DNA of 64,000 nucleotides from Erinaceus europaeus (taxonomy: Eukaryota > Chordata > Mammalia > Eulipotyphla > Erinaceidae), in contig NC_080172.1 in NCBI RefSeq assembly GCF_950295315.1, forward strand, positions 113,291,512 through 113,355,511, given 5' to 3'. Below, in pieces: positions 52,280 through 63,375 of the stretch. Both the position numbers and the translations under genes were made by a program. The notes beneath the pieces are model-generated. The model did no database searches and was not told the origin of the DNA. It was given only the letters and a program-made list of their open reading frames with translations. How positions within the stretch are numbered: the first letter of the stretch is position 1; each line of letters opens with the position of its first letter.

Positions 52280-53000
52280 TATCGGTGCGCTAAGCACCTG
52301 GCCCATATGTGCAGGAAGCCAGTTCTGCTTATACTTCACATTTCAGCTGGGAAGTACAGAGCTGACGAAATTCACAGACTAATTAGGCATGAACTCAAAT
52401 GCAATTGGTTCTTGTTTCTGCAAATGTAAAATGCCACTTTCAATCTATTGTGCTTCCTTCCAGGTCTGGAAGCACCACAAATTGTGGGGTTTGGGAAGCC
52501 AGAGATTGCCCTGGCAAAGGTTGTTTGCACAGATGCTGCTGGGTTCATGCCCACCATATGCAAGCCTTTGTGAGTGCTACTTGGGGCTTTATATTTGGAG
52601 CAATATGGTGATGAAGAGGGGCAACATGCAGAATTCAGATGGCAGGTACAAGTTTTGCACTCCTACATGTGTGTCGTGTGTCTCTTTTCCTTTCTGGCCT
52701 GACATTTTCTCATCTGCAAGTGAGTGGGTTGGATATTTTCACTAAATATATGGGTATATTTTTTAAAGCATCTTCTGTGTGCCAGAAGCCAAAATAATTA
52801 TTACAATAGTAAAAAGCAAGGTCTGTGTTTCTTAGGGTATGCCAAATTTGAAATAAAAATGCTAAGAGAGAAAGAGAGAGAGAGAGAGAGATGGAGAGAG
52901 AGAGATGGAGAGAGAGAAGAGAAAATTTCAACTGTGCCAGGTAGAAGGGTTAATGCAGCAGGAAAAAAGTCACTTCTAGAGCAGTTAAGGAATATTAGGG
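52280..53000. other. unassigned, with a (GA)n run
   Basis: 52.38-52.75 kb has higher complexity and a 118-codon open frame without recognised domains. A GA-rich run lies at 52.87-52.92 kb. Confidence 0.35.
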
Positions 53001-53002
53001 TC

Positions 53003-53218
53003 GGGCCAGGTGGTGGTCACCTGGGTGAGTGCATATGCTGTGTTGTAACATGCAAAGGCCCAGGTTTAAATCTCTGGTTCCCACTTGCCGGGGGACCTCA
53101 CAATTAATAAAGCAGGACTGTAGGTGTCTCTTTTCTTCTCTATTTCCCACTCTCCTCTTGATTTCTCACTGTCTCTACCTAAATAAATAACCAAACGTTT
53201 GTAATAAATAAAAAGAAA
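53003..53218 (+). mobile_element. SINE-A copy, source of the local duplication
   Basis: GGGCCAGGTGGTGGTCACCT, GGCCCAGGTTTAAATCTCTG, then an unusual CCACTTGCCGGGGGACCTCA in place of the normal CCACCTGCAGGGGG region, and a CTAAATAAATAACC tail. Confidence 0.9.
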
Positions 53219-53285
53219 TGCTAGGGTATATTTTATCACAAAGTAACACACTAGAGAGCCAGGAAGGATAAAGAGAGTCTTTAGA
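53080..53285. repeat. local duplication, copy 2 (206 bp)
   Basis: Longer copy of the 52102-52279 block. The full SINE head upstream (53003 on) is present only here, so this is probably the original. Confidence 0.9.
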
Positions 53286-53869
53286 AAGACAAGGATGGGG
53301 AAAGAATGTGTGCAAATTCTTGGCAGTGGGAGAGGAATATGACACATGGACAATACTCTTAAAAATTGTAGCCTCAAATCCCTTGGCATTCTTTTTATGG
53401 AGAGCAGAAGTCCTTGTCTCCTTCCTTGAATCTAGTCAGCCTTGTAAGCATGGTGATAGTGGTGCTATGTGAGACTAAGTATGAAACATGAGGGAACTTC
53501 TGGCTTGGTTACTGAGATCAAGAACTCCAGTTACCCAAAAAGCTCTGCGCTATGAGGAAGCCCAAGGACTTGGTTCTTGGTAGATCTCTATTAGCCTAGG
53601 TTAGCATTGGTATCATGACTTCTGAGGGATAAAGTATCTGAACAGGGAAGCCTCTCCATGATCCTCTTCTCAAATGATTCACATCTTCCCTAGAGAGGAT
53701 TCTTAACATTGTGAAGCAGAGTCAAAATAATCCTACTGTATCCTCTCACTCTTTCTCTCTGGATTCCTTACCCACTGGACTCAGGAGTATCATATAGTTG
53801 CTCTTTTGTCATATCATTATGTTTTGACATTGTTTACAACATAGCAATAAAGAATGGGAACTCATCAGG
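53286..53869. other. unassigned sequence
   Basis: No recognised repeat and no useful frame. Confidence 0.45.
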
Positions 53870-54348
53870 ACCTGATGCTGGCACACTTGGTTGAGTGCAC
53901 AGGTTATGATGTGCTAGTGCCTGTTTTTTTTCTTTTATGTTTTCTTTTTTTTTTTAAATTAATATTTTTTTATTTATTCCCTTTTGTTGCCCTTGTTTTA
54001 TTGTTGTAGTTATCGTTGTTGTTATTGATGTCATTGTTGTTGGATAAGACAGAGAGAAATGTAGAGAGGAGGGAAAACAGAGAAGGGGAGAGAAAGATAC
54101 CTGCAGACCTACTTCACTAACTGTGAAGCAACTCCCTTGCAGGTGGGGAGCCAGGGGCTTGAATCGGGATCTTTACAAGGGTCCTTGCATTTCGTGAGCC
54201 TTGGTTTGAGCCCCACTCCCTACTTGCAAGAGGAAAGCTCTGAAAATGGTGAAGCAGTGCTACAGGGGTCTCTCCATCTCTCTCAATCTCTGTCTTCCCA
54301 TTTATTTTGATTTCTGGTTGCCTCTGTTCAATAAATAAAACTAATACT
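53870..54348 (+). mobile_element. SINE-A copy split by a SINE-B
   Basis: The head (ATGCTGGCACACTTGGTTGA, GTGCACAGGTTATGATGTGC) ends near 53930. The body resumes near 54198 (GAGCCTTGGTTTGAGCCCCA, GTGAAGCAGTGCTACAGGGG) and ends with TCAATAAATAAAACTAAT. Confidence 0.88.
53931..54197 (-). mobile_element. SINE-B inserted in the SINE-A
   Basis: Reversed tail (ATTCCCTTTTGTTGCCCTTG), GGATAAGACAGAGAGAAATG, ATACCTGCAGACCTACTTCA, GCAACTCCCTTGCAGGTGGG and GGGTCCTTGCATTTCGTG, with a truncated head. Confidence 0.9.
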
Positions 54349-54349
54349 T

Positions 54350-54998
54350 TTTTTTTTTTTAAAGAATGGAACCATGTCTCTTTTGGCTCTAAATCTTTGA
54401 TTATTCTCTAAGACCTAAAAAGAGACTATATATCCTTTCATAATTCAGAATGAAAATTATGACTATATGTCTACATGAACATTTAGTTTGAAGGAAAAAT
54501 TGTTTTTAAAAACATCAAGATTACATAATAGAAATCCTTTCTTGATTCACACCACTGGAAAGTTCAGATTGCACATCTCACATCAGCATCTAGGTATCCA
54601 CACGGTGGTTGGGAGACTCTCCATTTTTGCATTCTACAATGCTCCTGCTAGCCTTCATTTTCAGACCTGTGAGAGGACTCGCAAGATGACTTCTATCAGC
54701 ATCTGTCTGAGGAGAGAGAGCGGCATTCTCCAATCATTTCATCATATCCCCTGTGTCACTGCTGACTCTCAGCTCAGATTCCTTATCTCCCTTGAGCCAT
54801 AGCATTTGTCTTGTGAAAGCTGTGCCCTAATGGTTCAAGTCTGGGTCATGTTTTCACCTTGAGAGTCACAAGGAAGTATCCATGAATTGACAGTGAAAGA
54901 AATAAAGTTTTTACTTTTCTTACAGATGGACAAATTAATACTAAGATTTTTTTTAAAAAAAGTAACAAAAAATACATCCCCACAGCCCAATACTACTC
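54350..54998. other. unassigned sequence
   Basis: No recognised repeat. A 104-codon plus frame (54488-54802) has no recognised domain; chance is likely. Confidence 0.35.
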
Positions 54999-55098
54999 AT
55001 TTTGGCTTATGGTGGTGCAGGGCATTAAACCTGGGACCACAGAGCCTTAGACATGAATCTTTTTGCAGATCCATTATGCTATTTCACCCACCCTACAG
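54999..55098 (-). mobile_element. SINE-C copy, cut by an LTR at its right end
   Basis: CATTTTGGCTTATGGTGGTG, GGCATTAAACCTGGGACCAC, AGAGCCTTAGACATGAATCT and CCATTATGCTATTTCACCCA, then directly the LTR. Confidence 0.85.
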
Positions 55099-55464
55099 TG
55101 TTGGTATGCTTCTAAATCCTGCTTTTGAGACCTTCTGTTTTGATCATCACGTTAGGTTCGCTTGTATTACTTATGATGTATTCTATTTACATAACCACTG
55201 TTAACTAAACACTCCCCTGCCTCCAGGACATTAGTTTAATCCTCACTGGTTCCCACTTTTTCCTTCTCCCCACCCCCTATCCTACATACTTTCTTGTTCC
55301 TGACTCTTTTGCTTCAGGAAAGATGTAGGACAGAATTGTATTGTGATTAGAAGAGATTAGATTGTTGAACCGCATCCCCGCTCATCAATAAAGAGATACT
55401 GCTTCCCAGTTCAGCCATGAGTCCCTGGTCATCTCTCTCTCACGCCCGTGAAGCCAGCATGACA
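55099..55464 (+). mobile_element. solo LTR with perfect 6-bp target duplication
   Basis: TGTTGGTATGCTTCTAAATC to AGCCAGCATGACA, 366 bp. CTACAG flanks it at 55093-55098 and 55465-55470. It carries ACCACTGTTAACTAAACACT and CCCTGCCTCCAGGACATTAG shared with retrovirus B, and a polyadenylation signal in CATCAATAAAGAGATAC. Confidence 0.94.
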
Positions 55465-55489
55465 CTACAGCAAATATTTCTCTTTGTTG

Positions 55490-55682
55490 TTGCTGTTGTT
55501 TATTTATTATTGGATAGAGTCAGAGAATAAAATGGGGAGATAGGGAGAGAGAAAGAGAGATACCTTCATCACTGCCTCAACATTGGTAAAGATTTTCCCC
55601 TGCAGGTGGGGGACTGGGAGCTTGAACCCCAGACCTTATACATTATAACATGTTTGCTCAACCATGTGTGCCAATTATTTTT
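55490..55682 (-). mobile_element. SINE-A copy
   Basis: TTGTTTATTTATTATTGGAT, TTTTCCCCTGCAGGTGGGGG, GAGCTTGAACCCCAGACCTT and GCTCAACCATGTGTGCCA. Confidence 0.9.
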
Positions 55683-56324
55683 ATAATCTGATATAACTCA
55701 AGTTCACATTTTCAGGTTTTATTAATACAAAATTTCGCAAAGCATGTATAACTGTAAAAATGATAGTAGATAAACAGTTTTCAGGCTGAAAGAATTTTTT
55801 TTCAGGCAGTTATTCATTCTCTTTTCAATTCTACTTTGTTGCTGTTATAAATTAATAAACATTCCTGCTTCTTAATGGTTGGTTCCTTTAAGCACACTTT
55901 TATTCAGTATCAAAAATTAAAGTAACATGACCAGATTTTCTTAGAGATACTATTCTAATTATTAAAAAAGAAAATAATTTGTTTCAGGACTCTCATTCTG
56001 CTCATTACATTTTACTCACGTACTATACTTTAAAATTTAAGAACTACATTTATACTCTTATTGCTCTAGTCATTTTGCTTTGAAGTCTGCACCTTGGAGT
56101 TCATTATCAACTTTAAGATTCACCAACACATATGCATGAGATTCAGAAGTTTTTCTTGAGGCCTATAGATAAAATGAAACAAAAAGAGAATTGAAAAATA
56201 ACAAGATATTAAAAAGCACTTTATACATTATGGATAAAAGAGCAGAAACACAGCAAGAAGAAGAAAAAAGACAACTTGCCTCACGGAAACTGTATTTTGA
56301 GAGTTGGAAAAAGAAAAAAAAGCT
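55683..56324. other. unassigned AT-rich sequence
   Basis: Nothing recognised. 55.83-55.92 kb (TTGTTGCTGTTATAAATTAA...AACATTCCTGCTTCTTAATG) has an L1M-like flavour, too short to call. Confidence 0.3.
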
Positions 56325-56440
56325 TTATGTCCGTGGCCAAGCAGTTGAGTATACTCTTTAACTTGGAGGAGTACTGAGGTTAAAGCCCCAGTCCCCACCT
56401 GCCTGGGAGGGGATGTAGTGTCATGGTAGTAAAAAAAAAA
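56325..56440 (+). mobile_element. SINE-A-like fragment, diverged
   Basis: GTGGCCAAGCAGTTGAGTAT, GAGGTTAAAGCCCCAGTCCC and CACCTGCCTGGGAGGGGATG. Confidence 0.55.
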
Positions 56441-56820
56441 AGTAGAAACTTGGAGCAACTCAGTTTCTTTGGCTGCTGCTTCATCTTGGCAGAGTATCTG
56501 CCATGGCTACTTCTTCTGGAAACTGAACACGTGTGGCTCTGCTAGCCAGTAAACTTTTAGACCCTTCTACAGCCGTGAGCAACCTATACCTCAGCTGATA
56601 ATTGTTTATCTTATGAGATAAACTTTTGATAACTATGCTCAGACTTTATGGACCTCACATACTCTTAACCCCTGATGATAATTGCTTATTTTACCTTTTA
56701 CCCAGTTCACCCTAATAAAACATTATATTGTTTAAGCCCATTGAGAAAAAAGAAAGAAAAAAATGTCACTGGGAAAAGTGGAGTCATCATGCAGGCACCA
56801 CGATAAACCTGGTAGCAATA
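56441..56820. other. unassigned sequence
   Basis: 56.60-56.72 kb (TATGAGATAAACTTTTGATA ... ACCCTAATAAAACATTATAT) ends in a polyadenylation-like AATAAA, possibly an old LTR or retroposon end. Confidence 0.3.
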
Positions 56821-56821
56821 G

Positions 56822-56823
<2 letters not shown>

Positions 56824-56883
<60 letters not shown>

Positions 56884-56919
56884 AGCGAAAGAAAAAGAGA
56901 AAGAGAGATAGATTGAGAA

Positions 56920-56950
<31 letters not shown>

Positions 56951-56965
56951 GGAGAAAGGGAGATA
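56824..56965. repeat. (TA)n then (GA)n compound microsatellite
   Basis: About 29 TA units to 56881, then GAAAGAAAAAGAGAAAGAGA and a GA run to 56944. Confidence 0.95.
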
Positions 56966-58030
56966 GAATGAGTGTTTATTTCCCTTTCAAACATGTCCAT
57001 ATCCCCCTCCTGAGGCCAAAGATAAGGAAAGATTCTGAAATTGAATAGAATTATGTGAACTTTGTTCTCGTGATTCCTTAGCATGATCCTGGGATAGTCC
57101 CCATTTCAAGCATCCCAGGATTCTACCCAGTGAAGTGACAATATTGATATTGTTACCAGAATTGGACATCTGTTGATCTTTCATGTCTGCCATCGCTTCT
57201 GTCACAATAACTATTTCTTTCTCTCTTTTAAAATGATGGGTTGATTGACATAAAAGTTTCTCAATTGTAACGTATTCTCAGTTCTTCCTTCCCCCCGTAT
57301 TCTTACTTCCAGGAAGATAGTATTCTTTTACTCTCTCATTGATTAATCTCTTTCCTGCCATGTTGTTGGATCCACCATCTTTATGGCAGAGAAAACAAAT
57401 GGGCAGAAATTGTTATCAAGTTGTTCAGAATATGTATCAGAATTCTGCAAAAGAATGGACTCTCCCATGCCTTTCTGTCACTGTTGTGAACTGGCATCTG
57501 AGAAGACTCAAGAAGTCAGCTGGTTTCTGAAGTTCTCCCTGCATCTATAAAGCTTGTGAAAGTCAAGTGTAAGTTCCTTATGATATTGAACAGTGACAAG
57601 AAATTACAGTCTGACCAGAGGAATCCAGATTCCAATCCAGGGTTTCATCAGTGAGAATGGAATAAACTTCTACCTTACTTGCATTTGATAACATTGTCAT
57701 ATCTATCATGCCACAGTAGATTTATTTTATTTGGAAATGTGTTTTTCAAGCTAAAAAAATTATCTTAAGTATCTAGGTTCCCTCGGGGGTGAATACACCA
57801 TCTGTTTTCTATCTCAATCATGGAGATGAACAATGATTTCATTTTATATTCACCACTGTATCTCAGGAGCAAAGAGATAAATAAACCTGTAGTTCAAACT
57901 ACCCAGAATGACTTGTGATTAGTCTACAAGAGAATATTTGTATGCTTCGTAACACATGTCAGAATGTGAATGACGGTAAATTTCTTCTGCAGTAGTTTCC
58001 AGGAGGGAAAGAAAAGAGTCCTAACTTAGA
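56966..58030. other. 1 kb without recognised repeats
   Basis: A moderately complex sequence. The 63-codon frame 57339-57530 is not recognisable. Confidence 0.4.
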
Positions 58031-58034
58031 GCAC

Positions 58035-58440
58035 CATTTCCTTCATTGCATGGACCACTTTCATGTTTCTGCAACATTTCAGAGTCTCCCCTGCCTCAGG
58101 GCCTTTGCTCTTACAGTTCCTCTACTCAGAACACCACCCCCCAGCAAGTGGAAGGACTCATACTAAAAATGTTACCTTGGTGGACTCTGTATTTGTATAA
58201 AGACCTACCTTATCCATTTTGTTTATCTTTACATCCCTCCCCTAGCTCCATCGTAATGGGTAACAGCAGTGTGATTATCTTCTTAGTTTGCTTTGTTTCC
58301 TATCTGTCTACTCTCCATTCCATGTGAGAATATAAGGACAGCAAATGTGTTCCCTTCCTGATTCACAGATATGTCCTTCCCCTATTTCTGACATGTTCCA
58401 CAGTGCATGGTGTGTGTTTAATAAACTGTATAAAGTGCTT
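58035..58440 (+). mobile_element. ancient L2 3' end
   Basis: CTGCCTCAGGGCCTTTGCTC, TACTCAGAACACCACCCCCC, CTCTCCATTCCATGTGAGAA, TATAAGGACAGCAAATGTGT and GTGTGTTTAATAAACTGT follow the mammal-wide L2 3' end in order, with about 30% divergence by eye. Confidence 0.78.
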
Positions 58441-58917
58441 ATGTACTTGAGGAGTAAGACAAGAGTTGAGAAAAGTGTTGAGTGAATGGTGCCCATTTTG
58501 GTCAGGTTGTAAATCTAGTGTTGCTGAGAGGTGAATGAATTGCCAAGGGTTTCCCTGGAAGGATGTGTTAAGGCTCTTTGTGTGCAAAGTAAAATCTGTC
58601 AACACAAACATCTTGAGTTTCTCACTAGCTCTGATATTCTACTTCACTAAAATGATTCCTAGCTATCCAGAAAGAGAACTGATCTCACTCTGCCTACTCT
58701 GAACCAGTATTGCACAGGACAATGAATACTGGAAAACACCCAGTGAAGTGACTGGGTCCCCACCCTCCCCTTCCTGGTGATATAGTAGGAGCTCGCGGAA
58801 GCAAGATGTCTTCCATACAACTGGGTTGGGAATGACTCTGACTGGTTCAGGAATGATGCTTCACTCCGTGAGTTTCTTCCCCTAGCAAACATGGTTAATA
58901 ATAAATACATGCTCTGT
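58441..58917. other. unassigned sequence
   Basis: No repeat recognised. Minus-strand frames of 82 and 91 codons have no features. Confidence 0.4.
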
Positions 58918-59082
58918 GGTCCAGGAGGTGGCACAGTGGCTAAGGCACTAGACTCTCAAGCATGAGGTCCTGAGTTCAATCCCTGGTAGCACATGTACCA
59001 GGGTGATGTCTGGTTCTTTCTCTCTCTCCCCTATCTTTCTCATAAATAAATAAATAAAATCTTTAATAATAATAATACATAC
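58918..59082 (+). mobile_element. SINE-D copy
   Basis: GTCCAGGAGGTGGCACAGTG, CTAGACTCTCAAGCATGAGG, CTGAGTTCAATCCCTGGTAG, ACCAGGGTGATGTCTGGTTC and a CATAAATAAATAAATAAAAT tail: the clearest SINE-D in the window. Confidence 0.92.
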
Positions 59083-59104
59083 ATACATGCTCATTGCTCA
59101 ATTT

Positions 59105-59245
59105 TTCTTTCTTTTTATTTTCTTTCTTTTTATTAGAGTTCTTCTCAGCTTTGGCTTATGGTGGTGTGGGAAATTGAAACTGAGACCTTGGAGCCTCAAA
59201 ATAAGAGTCTGTTTGCAAAACCATTATTTTATCCCCCTTGTCCTC
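59105..59245 (-). mobile_element. SINE-C copy
   Basis: CAGCTTTGGCTTATGGTGGT, GAAACTGAGACCTTGGAGCC and AAAACCATTATTTTATCCCC. Confidence 0.85.
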
Positions 59246-59465
59246 AGTTTATTATTATTATTTATTAGTGATTTAATACTGAACAACAAGATTATGGGAT
59301 GAGAGGTGTATAATTTCCATATAGTTCCCACCACAATAGCTCTATGTCCATCCAACCCCTTCACTGGAAGATTCCCTATTCTTTATCCCTCTGGGAATAT
59401 GGACCAAAGATCTTTATGAGGTTCAGAAGGTGAGAGTTCTGGCTTCTGTAATTGCTTCTCCATTC
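59246..59465 (-). mobile_element. L1 3'UTR fragment 1
   Basis: ATTATTTATTAGTGATTTAA, GATGAGAGGTGTATAATTTC, GAAGGTGAGAGTTCTGGCTT and AATTGCTTCTCCATTC. It ends where a second L1 3' end begins. Confidence 0.85.
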
Positions 59466-60140
59466 TTTTTTTTCTTTAATTTTTATTTATAAAGGAAAAA
59501 CTGACAAAAAAAAAACACATAGGATAAGAGGAATTACAACTCCACACAATTCCTACCACCAGAACTCTATATCCTATCCCCTCCCCTGATAGCTTTCCTT
59601 TTCTTTAACCCTCTGGGAGTATGGACCCAGGGTCATAATGGGATAAAGAAAGTGGAACGTTGGGGGTTGGACGGGAGTGCAGTGGGTTAAGTGCACATGG
59701 CGCCAAGCACAAGGACCAGCGTAAGGATCCCAGTTTGAGCTCTGGCTCCCCACCTGCAGGGGAGTCGCTTCATAGGTGGTGAAGCAGGTCTGCAGGTGTC
59801 TTTCTCTCCCTCTCTCTGTTTTCCCCTCCTCTCTCCATTTCTCTCTGTCCTATCCAACAACGATGACTTCAACAACAATAATAACTACAACAACAATAAA
59901 ACAAGGGCAACAAAAGGGAAAATAAATAAAAAGAAAGAAAGAGAGAGAGAAAGAGAGAAAAGAATTTTTTAAAAAAGTGAAAGGTCTAGCTTCTGTAATT
60001 GCTTCCATGCTGAACATGGGCATTGACAGGTCAACCCATAATCCCAGCTTCTCTCTCTCTTTCCCTAGTGAGGTGGGGCTCTTGGGAAGCAGGGCTCCAG
60101 GACACATTGGTGGGGTCATCTACCCAGGGAAGTTTGCTTT
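59466..60140 (-). mobile_element. L1 3'UTR fragment 2, interrupted by SINE-B
   Basis: TTTTTTTCTTTAATTTTTAT, CACATAGGATAAGAGGAATT and TATCCTATCCCCTCCCCTGA run to 59.66 kb. After the SINE come AAGGTCTAGCTTCTGTAATT, GGGCATTGACAGGTCAACCC and GACACATTGGTGGGGTCATC. Confidence 0.88.
59663..59970 (+). mobile_element. SINE-B copy, full length
   Basis: GGACGGGAGTGCAGTGGGTT, AAGTGCACATGGCGCCAAGC, GGATCCCAGTTTGAGCTCTG, GGGGAGTCGCTTCATAGGTG, TATCCAACAACGATGACTTC, CAAGGGCAACAAAAGGGAAA. Short repeats near AAAGTGGAACGT / AAAGTGAAAGGT flank it. Confidence 0.94.
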
Positions 60141-61700
60141 TTAAACAAGACTCAGAGCAATGAGGAATTGAGTTAATGGAAGAAAATATTTGGGTTTTCA
60201 GGAAGTTATCACTTTCTTCTTTCAGGTGACATTGGAGTGCAGCCTGTTCTTTCTGTAACAGTCTGTTCTTTCTCTCTTTTGCAGATGTAAGTCCTTTCTG
60301 GACAAGGAAGGATGCGCCCTTGTCTTCATATAGAAGGGCTTTTTACTGCCCACACTGTGTCCTCTTATTCTTCTCTCTTCAAGCTGCCACTAGAAAGCTG
60401 TTCCCCATACAAAGTAGGATTCAGACTTCCTTATCAGTACGCTTCCTTTCATTTCCTGGAACCCTCGCTGACCAGATATTCCTGCTGTACACGTGTGAGC
60501 TATAGCTGTTATCAGTCACTGAACACTCAACAAATATTTAATGAGTGGTTTCTATGAGCAAGGGAGTCATTATGTGTCAGTAATAGAGGGGACAAATGCA
60601 CATAGTTTTGGGTTAGGCTATTTGATTTTTAAAGTTTATAGAATATCTTAACTGGAAAGTCACTCAGAAAACATTTCCAACCAAAAAAACACATAAAATT
60701 TGTTCTATCTGATTTGCTTGTGTGAATTTTTCTATGCCCCTGGTTATTCTAATTAACAGAAAAGAAGAGGAGGTTTTATTCCCATGCCCATTATAGCATG
60801 TGACTATGTTTCAATTACATTTTTCTTTTGGCTGGATAAGGGTAATGAATAGATCTTTATCAAATAATTTGATAGACTTTCTTATATCCAGAGACTTCTG
60901 CTAAAAAATAAAAAAGCTGCTCTTAGAATCCTATTTGTGCTTGAAGTTTACACTGACATTGGCAGAAAGTCAGAAAGGGGCTCCTACAAGTCAAGGCCAG
61001 TGTTGCTTTGCACTTCCACATGGTGCTTCATTTTGTTTAACAGAAATCAAAGATATATGAAACTATTCTTCTATTTTGGCAACTCAAGTCAGCCATGGCT
61101 TATTAAATGAAAGAGCTGGGTAGTCGCAGCAATGTGGTAAGATTCCAAAATCAGTGAATCAGGTAAAAGTTTCAAATGGTTGGGATACAGTCTTTTATTT
61201 TGCCCATACAGTACCCTATACTCCCCCCCTCACCTCTGAACTGGAACAAATTGCTGCTTATCTCTAAGCACACAGCAAAGTAGTAGGGGATTATTTTTAT
61301 TAACTTTCTCTCTCTGTGTATGTGTATGTTTGTGTGTGTGTGTGTGTGTGTGCACGTTTGCATGTGTGTGTATTTTCAAATGTAGGCAGCCCAGTGAGAA
61401 GGAGACTCACAGAAACTGACCAGTGAAGGAATCTTACATTCAGTTCTTCTATCTCATATCAGACATGTGCATATCAAATTAAGTGATGAACAGAAATACT
61501 TGTACCAATCATAATAGCGTATATCATCTCTATATTATTGAAGTCACCCCTAGAAAGGTGTGGTGTGATTTCCACAATGACCATTTGTCCATCTATTAAA
61601 TACTAGCGGATTAAACCCTTAAAAAGAATGATACATTTTCAAGAACTAAATGAGGTGGTATTTTGGTAAATGAGAATGTTGAATTACTAAGAAGTTAAAT
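60141..61700. other. 1.5 kb nearly free of young repeats
   Basis: Only old traces: 60.35-60.60 kb (CACTGAACACTCAACAAATA, TTTAATGAGTGGTTTCTATG) resembles L2/MIR. A (GT)n run lies at 61.31-61.37 kb. No exon recognised. Confidence 0.45.
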
Positions 61701-61790
61701 CATTTGTTCAAGTAAAAGGTGAAGAAAATAATTTGAGCCAAGTTCTTGTTGCCTCCAAAGTGTATGCCACTATGTTACCCCATCTTATGT
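61700..61790 (-). mobile_element. MIR remnant (weak)
   Basis: TTTGTTCAAGTAAAAGGTGA, TTTGAGCCAAGTTCTTGTTG and ATGCCACTATGTTACC recall the reversed MIR head. Confidence 0.45.
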
Positions 61791-63164
61791 GTTATCACTG
61801 ATAACCTCCTGCTAGAAAAGAAAGCAGTGGGAATTGAACTCATCTAGGAAAGGAAGTATGGTCTTTCTTTTCCTGTATAACTGAAATTCTCCTTTCTACA
61901 GCCTTTATCATTCCTAGGTGTCTTCAGTTAACAAGGTCTATATCATTCAAATTCAGTTCTTAAGATCTCTACATATTATCAAAACCTCTACTTAGTTATT
62001 TTCAGAATCCTCTATGTTTGCAACTCTTAAAGGATGAAGTTTGCAAACTTAAATGTGTTTTTAGCACATAATCAGAAAACATCCTTATACCTCCAAGAGG
62101 ATACAAATGGCTTCAGAGATGGACACCATTTATACTTAATGCATAAATGGATATGAAGTCAGATACCCCATCTCAAATAACCCACCTCTCAGCTTCCACA
62201 TTGTTCTATAATGCTTTGTTCTTAAATTGAATAGAATGAGAAAATAAATGGAAGGAGTAGACATAGTCGTGGAGGAAGGAGAGCAAGGAGGCATCATGCT
62301 GCCTTCCCACTCCAAGAAAGATCTGTGTAAATCATGCTGGTGACAGAGAATCGACACTGATTTTCAAGGAAGGTCTTCTGAGAGTGGATCCAATTTTCAT
62401 CAAGTGATGCAGCAACTCTAAAGTCACCTGAGCCATGGGTTTGTCATCTTTAAAGTGGTAAAAGTGATGGCATGCACCCCAAAGAATTGTGGGGGAAATT
62501 TTAATGGTTTCAGCCTGGCTCCTACCAAACTGGAAGAAGCTTTGATGTGCATAGTGTGTTTCCTTCTTTCCCACTGTCTCTTTTTTTCTGGAAAAAAAAA
62601 AAAAAAAAAAAAACAGTGTCAACCCAGAGGAGCCATATAGTCCTGGAAATGTCAATAACACAATGACATATTTATAAACTTATATGTATATATATGTAAA
62701 CTCTGAGTGGCTTCTTCCAAAATTGTTTCTTTCTTTAGGAAAAACATATATTGCTCCTCATTCAATTGCAAAATGCATAGAATCAGAAGGACATGGTCTA
62801 TTTCTTCCTCTCCCTACCTTCTACTGCACATGGTACAGTTGGAGTCCTTGCTATACTCCCACAAAATGAAAAATAATTTTTTTCACTGTTTGACTAACTG
62901 ATTCTTTGTTCAGGGGATGTGCTAATGTTTGACTACCCCTTTGACCAGAAAGTTCATCTTTTTGTCTTGGGGCCCTCCTGATATTATTTATTGTTATTTT
63001 TGTTGTTGTTGTTGTTCATCTGTGAATGTTGAATCTATATTTGTAAATCTGGATTTTAAAAAAAGGAATGGAGAGAGTAAGATAAGACAAAGATGAGGCA
63101 ACTCAATAGGAGTCTAACCATTTTTATGAAATATCAAAGAGTGATGGATAAAAAAGCGAAAAGA
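61791..63164. other. 1.37 kb without recognised repeats
   Basis: Only an A run (62.59-62.61 kb) and a short (TTG)n near 63.00 kb. Overlapping frames at 62.33-62.66 kb on both strands show no domain. Confidence 0.45.
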
Positions 63165-63375
63165 GAGAAGGAAAGGACTGGCAAGATAATTTTCCTGGGA
63201 GTGTTCCAACTTTGCTGAACATGCCACCCAGATTCAAGCTTGACCCCCATGTCACTGAGGGGAGACAGATGTTGTATTGTGTCTCTCTTTTTCTGTCTCT
63301 TGCTTTCTGTTTGAGAAATTCAGCCCATGGTGAGATTTCCTTAGCACTGACAATAAAATAAGATTGTAATTAAAA
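63165..63375 (+). mobile_element. old tRNA-type SINE, diverged
   Basis: GACTGGCAAGATAATTTTCC, CAGATTCAAGCTTGACCCCC, TGTCTCTCTTTTTCTGTCTC and a CAATAAAATAAGATTGTAAT tail give the head, pyrimidine tract and tail order of a SINE, but no family match. Confidence 0.5.

Noticed and set aside
52389..52745. 118-codon frame as a gene
   Set aside because: Cys- and Trp-rich but resembles no family I know. No promoter or splice context.
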